A stretch of 64,000 nt of DNA from NCBI GenBank assembly GCA_964017185.1, contig OZ024876.1, positions 36,384,406-36,448,405 of the forward strand, in the 5' to 3' direction. Shown here in pieces: positions 11,201 to 23,200 of this stretch (position 1 is the first letter of the stretch; the number at the start of each line of letters is the position of its first letter). The notes beneath the pieces were generated by a model. That model was not told where the DNA came from, did not search any database, and saw nothing but the letters and a program-made list of their open reading frames with translations. The position numbers and the translations under genes were made by a program. The DNA comes from Rugalucina vietnamica. Taxonomy: Eukaryota; Mollusca; Bivalvia; Lucinida; Lucinidae.

Positions 11201-14200
11201 CCTGGGGGGTTGTCTGCCCCTGCCCCGGGGCTATATACATGTATATTTCCATAATACTGAAACATCTTCTCCCCTGAAACCGCTTGGCCAATCAAAGTCA
11301 AACTTCATGTGGAGCAACCTTGGGAAGGGGGAATGAAAGTTTATATAAATGGTCAAGGTCACATGACCAAGATGGCTTCCATGGCTATAAATAGAAAAAA
11401 CCTTTAAAAATCTTCTTCTCCAGAACCAGAAGGCCAATGATTTTGAAACTTGGTGTGAAGCATCAGTGACTGGAGCTCTACAAAGTTTATATAAATCATG
11501 ACCCTGGGATGACCTTGACCTATTTTATGGCAAGGTCAACATAGGTCGTTCATGCATTTGAATGAGGAAAAGTGTTAAAATGTCATTTGTAGGGAAAAAC
11601 TTGCAGGAAATGGGCAAATGGACTTAAGATTGATGATTCTGAAAAAATTTGGACCCCAGGGGTCTGTCTGCCCCTACCCTGGGGCAATAAACATGTATTT
11701 TACAGTGATATTCAAAGATCTTCTTCTCTGAAACTGCATGGCCAATAAAAGCCAAACTTTATGTGGAGCATTCTTAGGAAGAGTGAATGAAAGTTTGTAT
11801 AAATGGTCAAGGTCACATGACCAAGATGGCCGCCATGGCTATAAATAGCAAAAACCCTTAAAAATCTTCTTCTTCAGAACCAGAAGGCCTATGATTTTGA
11901 AACTTGGCATGAAGCATCAGGCAATGGAGCTCTACAAAGTTTGTATAAATCATGACCCTGGGATGACCTGGACCTTTTTTACGGCAAGGTCAACTTAGGC
12001 CGCCCATGCATTTGAATGGGAAAAAATAGGAAAATGTCATTTAATGGCAAAAAACTTGCTAGGAATGAGCAAATGGACAGAAGATTTATATTTATGAAAA
12101 TATTTTGGGGCCCAGAGGGTTGTCTGCCCCTGCCCCGGGGCTATATACATGTGTATGACCATAATATTGAAACATCTTCTCTGAAACCGCTTGGCTAATG
12201 AAAACCAAACTTTTTGTGGAACATTCTTAGGAAGAGTGAATGAAAGTTTGTATAAATGGTCAAGGTCACATGACCAAGATGGCCGCCATTGCTATAAATA
12301 GCAAAAACCCTTAAAAATCTTCTTCTCCAGTACTAGAAGGCCTATGATTTTGAAACTTGGCATGAAGCATCAAGCAATGGAGCTCTTCAAAGTTTATATA
12401 AATCATGACCCTGGGATGACCTTGACCTTTTTATGGCAAGGTCATCTTAGGTTGCCTAAGCATTTGAATGGGGAAAATTGTTATAATGTCATTTGAAGGG
12501 CAAAACTTGCAATAAATTTGCAAATGACTGAATCTTTATGATTTATTAAAGAAATTGATTCCAGAGGTTGCCCTGACCCTGCCCTGGGGTTATATACATG
12601 TGTATTACCATTCTAGTCAAACAAGTTTATTGGTATATATCTCAGGTCTCAGGTGAGCGTTTACAGGACCATTGGTCCTCTGGTTTCTTATTTTTGCTCA
12701 AAACATAGATTGTGGGTACCGAGGTGGTTTTAACGAGTACCCACAATCTATGTTTTGGAGCAAAAATAAGAAAAATAGGTATATCCCTGCAAACCCCAGT
12801 TTTACTATACAAAAGTGGGGTTTAAGGGGGTATTCATTGCACGGACATGTTTTACTGATGGTGATGCAGTAAAGTTGGTATTACACATGTATATTGCTTA
12901 AATTTAAGGATGTGACTTTTAAAATTATATGATAGTAGTTAATCGTACAAGTTAGAAATTTAATGACACTAACAGCAAAGTTTAATAAAACTTCACATGT
13001 ACACCAGCAAAATAAAGTAAACGGAAAAACATATGAATGGGTGTTACACAAAAAGCCACTATCCGAGATGTTGCTGCCTTTCATGTCCAGAGTACCCACA
13101 ATCTGTGTTTTTAGTAAAACTAAGAAAAATATCAAAAGTGTTCAACTTGGGAAAAGTCTGTATACTGCATGGGCTTATTTTTTTTTTCGTACTGAAATGA
13201 AGAGACCAACAGGATCATTACGAAAACACTCCCAAGCAATATACAAAGATTTTAGTCAGCCGTAAAAAATGGAAATTTCATCGGAAAAAATGATACATTT
13301 TAATATTTATGCTCAAAACATTGATTGTGGGTACTCGTTAGATCCGCCTCACGAGTACCCAGAATCTATGTTTTGGATCAAAAACATATAATAAGTAAAA
13401 ACGTATACCACTGCAAATCCAAGTTTTAGTCTATAAAAGTGGGGGTATACATCATATCGGCATGTTATCGTGATGATTATCCCGATGTGAGATAGATGTA
13501 GTACATATAAATGTGGATGGCCATCATGACTTGAGTGGTTGTAGGTGTTTGCAGGGATCGCTATGCATATTCACAAAATACCAGAGTTTTCTTCAATTTC
13601 TGTTTCAGGTGGCTGTAATTTATATGTGTACTCGTTTAGTTGTGAATGTGTCTCAAGTTTATTTACCTATGTATATCACAGAAACCATCAAATTAGATGA
13701 GTCAATATATATTTTTGCAACCATTTCAAGGGGTTAGTTGTTAAAAATTCAAACATCTCAAATAGGAAAGTGACATTAATAAACAAGTTTATGGATCTCT
13801 CCCCCGTGTAGAACACTATTCGGTGACCCTTAAAAGATATTTAATTTGTATATTCATGAATTTTAATGAAAACAGTAAAAATGACAGAAAATCGTTAAAA
13901 ATCAATAAATAAACTAAATTTGAGGTCGAAACTATCATTGTGACACTTTGTTATTGAACCAATAATACCATATGACAAATCTATTGATGTCATGGGCCAA
14001 AATGACAATTATCTTATTTGCATATTCATGAATATTAATAGAAAATGTCGAAAATCGAAGAAAAACGAGGGATAAACTCTAGCAATTTCAAGGTTATGGA
14101 TGGGTTACAAGATCTACCTTGCATCCCTGACACCAATGTTCATGGCTGCCAGTGTGTTCAGAAGGACCATCTAAATGCCATAAAATATTGTCCTCAACGA

Positions 14201-17200
14201 TGGACACTTTGCATGATGTAAAATTATATAGTTTCCGCATCCACCCCTACTGTGATTCTAACGAATAGGGTGTACTCACAAAAATATTCATATACGAACA
14301 AAAGCGTGCTCTAAAATATTAAAATGGGTTTGGTTGTGATGCATGGACTGATCAATTTAACCGTAATACCTATTTTTTCAAATCATTGATATTGCTTATT
14401 CATGAAAATGAATTAAACACACAAGAAATCAGAGAAAAATGGGGGTATAGATACAAAGTCACTTAAACCATAGCTGTTCACAAACATAGGATGCTGAAAG
14501 AAGTATAAAATGAATGCTATGGCAGTGTTCTATGACCCTAAAGTCTCATATAAGAATGATCTTATTTTTTCAGTTTCATGAATTTTCATGAAAACTTCAT
14601 AAATTTGAATGAAAAAAATGGAAAAAAATTAACCGGCAAACCTAAAAAATGGTGTGTATCTCGGCAACCAAACGCCCTTACACATTGGAAATGGCATGAA
14701 TTGATTGCCATGCAGGACATTAGTATACCATCCTGTACTACAATATATAAGTTTGTATTATGAATATTAACAAAACCTTTCGAATTTAGATGGAAATTAC
14801 GGAAAAAATAAGGTGGTATACATAGAAAATCACATGTATCTTGGCTACTGACTGACCTAGAGAGCTATACTTCAAGTTGGTATCAAATAATTGCTAGGAC
14901 AATGTTCTATAACTATATAATCCGATATTTAAATCACCAGCTTCTTCTATTAGAATGATATTAATGAGATTTATATAAATAAGGGAAACATCAACGAAAA
15001 ATGAAGGGGTACACCAACAAAATTGAATATATTTCGACTGCCAATGGCTGTAGAGATCTCAAAATGACATCAATAATAGCTACGACAATTTTGTATTATC
15101 ATGTATTCAGATAAACAAGGGCACACTTGCAGGCAACCAAGATTCAATTAAATTTATTAGAGCACAAGCTTCAATTTTCTGTTAATATTACACTTTTCAT
15201 ACATTTTATTCAGTACTCTCAAAAGTTAAAAAAAAATGTGTGATCAGACTGCATGACATAATTGCATCATCCTAGCATTCTATTGGTACCATTGCAGCAT
15301 ATATGGCAATTGTCAGCTGAGATATATGCAATTGTGTTGGTATATCACTTCATTTTTCGTTATTTTTTCTCTTATTCTTAGTGATCTCATTAATACCCAT
15401 ACAACAAAAGTCACTATTTATTTATATAACAGGTAATATGGTTATAGAATATTGTCCTATAGCACTCTAGGTCTATCAGTAGCCAAAATTAATGTGATTT
15501 TCTATGTAAACTGCCTTAATTTTCACGTAACTTTCCTCTAAACTAAAAAGGTTTTGTTAATATTCATGAAATAAAAAATTGAATGACTAACATATTGTAG
15601 TACAAGATGGTATATTATTGCCCTAGCAACCATTTAAATGCCATTTTTAGCATGTTAGGGCTTTTGCTTGCTGAGAAAAGCATCATTTTTATGTTTGCCG
15701 GTTAAATTTTTCACTTTTTCATTCCTATTTATTAAGTTTCCATTAAAATTCATGAAATTGAAAATAAGATCATGCTTATATATGAGACATAAGAGTCAGA
15801 ATACATAGCCATAGCATTTATTTGATAGTTCTTTTAGCATCCTGGGTTTGTAACAGCTCTGCTTTTAGTGATTGATTTTGTACGTATACCCCTATTTCAT
15901 CTAAGTTTTTTCTCCGATTTCTTGTGTGTTTTATTTTTTTCATGAATAAGCGAAATTAATGATTTGAATAATAGGTATTAAGGTTTAATTGCTAAGTCCA
16001 TGCATCATTATCAGACCAATTAAAATATCCTAGAGCATTCTATTGTTTGTATAGAATACTTTAACGAGTACACCCTGTTCTTTAGGATCACACAAGGGTA
16101 AGATGTGGAAAGTATATATTTTTTTTTACATCATGCAAATGTGTTCATTGTTTAGGACAATATTTTATGGCATTAAGATGGTCCCTCTGACCACACTGGC
16201 AGCCATGAAAATTGGTTTCAGGGATACAAGATAGATCTTATAACCCATCCAAAACGTGCAATGGCTTTAGTTAATCTCCGTTTATCTTTAATTTTCTATA
16301 TTTTATTAATATTCATGAATATGCAAATGAGATTTTAATTTAGGCACATGAAATCAATACATTAGTCCTATGCTATTACTCTTTAAATTACAAAGTGCCA
16401 CAATTATAGTTTCGACCTCAAATTAGTTTATTTATTGACTTTTCATTATTTTTCTGTCATTTTTTAAATATTTTCATTTAAATTCATGAATATGCAAATT
16501 AAATATCTTGTATTTCTTACCATATGATGAAATGGCAATGTCTAAGCTTTAAAATGTGACCAAGTTCAGTGGTAATGAATTTTGTATGCACACATCCATG
16601 CTTCATTTTTTTAAATGAGCTAAATTAATTTTCAAATGTTCAAATGCGAAAAAATACCGCTGGTTTTGAGAATCTTCCGAAACCCAAATAAAACTGAATC
16701 ATTCCATATTTTGGACAAAGGAAGTGCGCTTTGTTGGATACAAAGACAATGTTGAAATTTGCAGACAGTTTGAACCGAAAAGACAAAGGCATAAATGTAC
16801 AGGTTATTATGCTGAAAGTTTCTTTTTTACTGGCTTAACGTATATTTTGTTCTCTTGTTTTTTACTAGAAAAATCAGCTTTTCGATGAATGTTCAATTAT
16901 TTCCTTAATGTAATAACAGGGTAATTTGGGGTAATATGGACAATTGGGGAATGTGGGCCACCCTGTGTTTTCTTCAAATATTTTACTCAAGACTCATGTT
17001 TGACAAAAAGTAATAACATTTTGTTATTCCCTGGCTATCCATCCTAAATTATCGAAATCATTTTTACATTCATACCCAAGCTGGTGTTTTCGGACAGGTT
17101 AAATTAATGAACCCCAATTAAACAGCCTGTGAAAATCGTGCCCTTAAAATGTTTTAAATTACACTTAAGAACCAATAAAAAGATTAATGATATTTATATA

Positions 17201-20200
17201 GAACCAAGTTTCACGTAAAATTAACCTTATACACCATTTTTAGAAGATGATGCAAATGGTCATTTGCATGAGCTATTTTTCAGTTTTGGAAAATTTCTCC
17301 ATTGACATAACCGTCGTTACGGTCTGGGGTAATAATTGGACCATCAATTTCCCAATGTAAATTTTCCTTTTGGGGTAATATGGACCATCTAAGAATTTTG
17401 TCTCAAACTCTTTCTGAAAGTGATACACTGAACATTTGATACCACATGTCTTTAGAATTTTAACTTTTGCACTTGCGTGATATGTTTTAAGCTATCTTTG
17501 AAAATAGATTGTTTTTCAAGTGAAGTTTATAAGCAAAGTGTACATATTTTGAAATCTGTGACATTAATGTCCGTTTTGTAAGTTTGTCAAGGTGTTTTGA
17601 TTTTTGATGCGAAATATTTTTCCAGTGAATTTGTTTCGTGAACATCTATGTTTATTTTATGTTCAATAGACTTTTAAATAGAAGTTTACATTTTGTTTTC
17701 CGAATTTATATGTTGACATCGTCAGCATTTTAAAGTTGTGGTCCGTATTACCCCAGTAGAGTGGTCCATATTACCTCAAATGTTTGGGGTAATTTGGACC
17801 ACCCAGTGGGTGTGTTTATCGTAATACGCAACTAAAACTAGCATACAAAATGATGTAAAATTTATATTAAAATGATTTACAGATGCCTGCCTAAAAATAG
17901 ACACGATATAAATAATAACGTTAATAGCCTTTGTTTGAACTGATTCGTTTTGTGCTTAAGCGGTCCATATTCCCCCAAATTACCCTATATATTACTTGAT
18001 GTAACGTGTGTTTGATAAACAGACATATTTGACATGTATTTGTTGAAATTGTATAAACTATAAAAGTTTGATATTTGGAAGTAGCAAAAACGTTCAAATG
18101 CAGGTAGTATTGGCCGTATTGCGCAATTTTGGGTACTGAATCCTCATCAGTGACCCTTTATAAAGTCTGCAGACTCTCTGGCTGTATTGGAATTGATGTG
18201 TTGCTCTGTGTTATACAATGAAACTCATAAAATCAAAGCATATAAGAAATAAATATCCTTTCCTCGAAATATTGTCCCTGATGTAACGATTTCTGTCCCT
18301 GATGTAACACTTTTCACCGTTACATCACGGACCGTTACATCAGGGACATATTTTAGATAAATCACCTGTAAATTGCTTCCAATATACTTGTGTGTTCATT
18401 GTTATGGTGAAATGTTCACACAACCACTAAACACGTTTTATGAATAGTACCTATATATTGTCGCTTGAAACAAATAACCAGTAGAGGCTGTTACATCAGG
18501 GAACTATTACAAATATACTCACTCACCTGAAAATTGTAATTATTATTTTTTCAGATCTACTCTATAGATGTGTCATCATGGCAGTCAGCCATATTTAATT
18601 TCAATGTAGCTCTTCAAAATGCAGATAGATGTTCCACCTTTACCAAGGGGAGTCACCTTGTACTTGGTATTTTTAGATAAATTGTTACATCAGGGACAAA
18701 ATGCTAGGTACAAAGTTTGAACACGTAAATCTAGTATTAAAACCATGGATACTTGCTATCAAAATGTATTATGTCGTGCATGAATGATTGAATAAAGATG
18801 GAGTAGTATTTAGAACAACAACCTTAGCAAAAAAAATCATGAATCGGAGACAGATATAAAAAAATCATTTTGCAGACAGCGAAAATATGCCATTTTAGAC
18901 ACTTTGAGTAACATTTTTTTATATTTGCTAGCACTTTAACGACTTTGTTTTGGATGACCCATACTCACCTCGATTCACACCACAATCCAAGCATAAAACA
19001 TTTACCAGAAGTAAACGGTTTTCAGAAAAAACGTACCCGGACAGGATTTGGTTACGAAAAAATATATTGACTCAGATAAGGTAGGAATTGAATATTCTAT
19101 TATTAACCAAAAACACTGTATCCAGTCACATATCTAGGTTATCTGTAGTGTTTTTCATGTCTCGCTTAACAATGATTTTATAAGCTAAATAAGGCTCTCA
19201 GTGTGAGCTTTTAAGCCTTATTATTGCACAAATATCCGTGTCGCACGATATTAACATGCGTTTATTAATGAAGAGAAAGCCATGTCTTAATATTGCAATT
19301 CACGCGCGCAGCTGATAAGCGCCTTACTTATGCTCGGTAAGGGGCGCCACTCAAAGCACGTGCTAATAATGAGAAACTGAAAGCCGCCAGGAACGAGCAT
19401 AAAAATGAAAGCTTTTACGCGTATGAAAATGTGATAAGGCGGTAAAATATAGTGCACCATCATTTCTTTCGTTTGTGTAGAATTTATGCAATAATACCGA
19501 TCAACAAATATTTTATCATTCATTAACATTCGCTAGATCCCTCGGAGAGTGTTTTAGAAAACCGAGGGCTGCGGTAGCCCGAGGTTTTCAACACTCCCCC
19601 CACCCCGGGACCTAGCGAATAATAATGAATGGAAAATCATATTTGATCCCTATAATCATGATAATAGAACCTCTGATGTTGTTATGTTATGATACTTAAA
19701 ATTGATCAAAATTGGCTTCAGTTGTTGTTAAGACAACCACCTACATGTAATTTGCACATGAATATAGTAACGGCATCACCATATGCATTTACCATTCAAA
19801 GACTCCTTGTAAGACGCTAAAATAATTAAGAGTTATTATATATATGAGCCTGTGCATGAGAAAACCAACAATTTGGGTTTAAGTTATCTTTATAGCACAT
19901 GGGTGGCGTGTAAGCTATATGAAGTTTTCTTACGTGCACCTTTAAATATTATTGTCATATTGTCATAAATTATATCTTATCATTTACAGGATTCCATAGC
20001 TATCATTCCATTGGTTGTATATATTAGTGGTTTTGTGACGTCATTGTTGATGCGATTTGTTAATAAAGCTGCTGGCAGAAAGGTTAGCGTATATTCTATA
20101 AACGCGACATGTTTCCTTGGCAACACCGTATGTAAACGGAGGCATATTTCTTTGGCAACACTGTATATCATATAAACGCGACGTGTTTCCTGGGCACATA

Positions 20201-23200
20201 ATATCATATAAAAATGCCATGTTTTACCAGCAAACCCATACATCAAGAGAAGGGACACGTGTTTCCTTGGCAACACCGTATATTATGTAAATTGGTACTG
20301 TATATGTTTCCTTGGAGACAACGCATATTATGTAAGTGGTTGTGTGTTTCCTTGGCAACCCCCTATACTATGTGAGTGTGCAGATGTTTCCTTGGCAACA
20401 TCACAATTACAAGCCTACACAATGCAAGGCATTTTACACAGATGAAAATGCTTAATTTCACTGAGTTGGACAGACGATTTATTTTGTTTCGGCACAAAAC
20501 ATATATCTTGTGTCAATTTGCATATGCGAAAACAAAGGCGCAGATCAGCTTCGCAGTAACCGCGGAGCTGATCAGCGCCTTTGTTTTCGCTACAATACAT
20601 AGTACAATTCCCCTACTTTCTTAATCCAAAAACTCCCGTCTCTAGCCATCTTCTGTGCCTGTACAGCTCGGATTGTGTCAGACCTGGCCCCGAGGTTATA
20701 AAACTTTTTTCAAGCTCAGCTCAGCTGAGCATGAAATTTCAACTGCTCTTAAATGCTGAAACAGTCAACATAAATGGAAAATTCAGGTTCAAACCTCAAA
20801 AACTGGTAATTTATCCTGCTCATAAATGTTAAAATGCCAACAATTGTTGGCATTTTAACATTTATGAGCAGGATAAATTTCAAGCTCAGCTGAGTTGAGC
20901 ATGAAAAAATTGAGCATGAAAAAAGTTTTATAACCTCGAGACCTGTTCGAAAACCACATCGTTGGTTTTCTCATTAACGCGACTCAGATATCGATTTTTT
21001 TTCTTCCAGATCACCTATTTTATCGGCATATTATTCAGTGTGGGTGCATGTGTGTGGTTCTGGTTCATGGGGACGGGCAGTTCAAGCAAAGAGATTTATG
21101 GTGCAGCAATACTCAATGGTATAGGGGGCTCAACAATGTTGGTCACCTCCCTTGCCATGTGCTCAGATCTGATCAGTTCTAATACTGTAAGTTGTCAATC
21201 AATCTGGCCAAGAGGTTATTTAAGTTTTTTTTTTTTTTTTTGCTGCTCAACTCAGCTGAGCATAAAATTCAAAATGCTCATAAAGATGGAAATGGCCCAA
21301 ATTAATCGAAATTTCAGGTTTAGATCACCAAAGCTGGTAATTCATCCTGGGTATAGTCCGATTTTTTTCAATGTGCAGGGCGGAGCCTGTCAATTTTTGA
21401 TTGACAATGACAAAGTTGACCATTACATTTAAAAATAGGTAGTTCTCACTTGGACTGTTACTTTGACCCACTTGTTATTGTTGAACCAATCAGTGTCAAA
21501 ATTTAACCTCATGCACTGAAAATGATGGGTAAACACATACTGTCACAGAAAAAAATATTCTGTACTACATGACTGTATTTATGTATGACCATATTGAAAA
21601 TTCTCTTAGTAAATGCCTGGTAAACATTCTTGTTGTATGACTCTCTGTTTTTCCTTTCAAGTTTAAAACTTTAATTCTGATACAATTAAATATCAAATGA
21701 TGCAGGCTTACAAATTTACTAATGAAAGCAGCAGAAAAAAGTGCAATAGTTCTCCTTGGCTCAATGTTGCCAATTTGAAACCTAAAGGGTCACTGACGAG
21801 ACAATAGTCGAAACCGCGGTATGGCCCATCCCCTTTCTCATGAATGTGTTCACTGCTCTTAAAGGATCTCAGTTTTAATTTCTATTTACTGGGAATCACA
21901 GTACGGATCTGTAAAGTGTTACTGACAGCTCAGTCAAGTTAGCAGCGAATCTGTTGCAGCAGTAGCTGCAAAAAAAAAAAGAAAATAAAAAAAAAAACAA
22001 ACAAAAAAAAAAAAAAAATAATAAAAAAATAAAAAAAAAAAAAAAAACGATCAAGTTAGCTGCATCGAAACTTTTTGCCACCTCATCGCCTGTCTTGAAG
22101 CTTACACTGATAAGCAAATCACTAAGGTGAACTATGGCACAATTCGGTCTCTCCTTTTCATTTAATTAAGTCTGTCTATGAGCGCTATGACGGCAACTTC
22201 TGACGTAACGTCTATAAGAAACGATGATGAATGTCATCACAAACAGACGTTTTATATCCCACCTATTACCCTGCAGTCTATGGACACTTTTACTGTTGGC
22301 AGGGAACTTTTGTCCTTAAGCTATGTTATGGGTGGGATAGAAAAGTCTTGTTTGCGGCATAAGTATTTGTTTCCTATAGCACTCACAGCCAGACTCACCT
22401 TGACTAGCAAAAACAGTTTTATTAGTGGTCTGAAATTTTCCAGTATCAACATAAACAGTATAAGAGGCAAAAAAACTTGAGTTGTTGGCCTTCATTGATT
22501 TTCACCAATCTCAGATTTTGGCGATTCAGGAGACAAAAATTGACAATTCCATATTAACGTCTGAATTATTTCCGGAATCTTTTCCATACAGCGTGTACAG
22601 AAAGGATAGAACCTTAAATGGTGGTGGTGTTATGCTTCTTGTGCACAAGGACATCCCACACATGCCCCTCACAGAATTGGACAATGACTCAGAGTCAGTT
22701 TGGGTCAAACTTTTTGTAAATTAAGAAAACTCACTTTGTGGCTAGCTGGTATCGACCACCTTTCGATGGTCATTTACCAGTATCGGACAATGGAAATGAC
22801 TTATTGAATTCCCTGGAAAAGTTTGACAATTTATTTAGAGAACAGCTTGACAAAATCAAAAATATTAATAAAGGCAACAAACCCCCCTTAATTCACGTTT
22901 TAGGTGATTTCAACTTTAGAGATATTGTATGGCCGGACAGACTCAGCAAATCTGGGTCATCATTGAGTCAGACGGAGGGTCAGATTTTGATAGATATCAT
23001 GAATGACCACGGTTTGGAACAATTAGTCAATTTCCCCACCAGAGAAAGAAATACTTTGGACTTAATTTTGACCTCTCTTCCTGGTCAGTTTGCAGACATT
23101 CATTCCCCGGATAAGCTCAGTGATCATGACATTGTTTCTGGCACTTTGAAAATTGCTATCCCCCCAATAAAGAAACCTAGGAGAAAAGTGTATCGTTATC

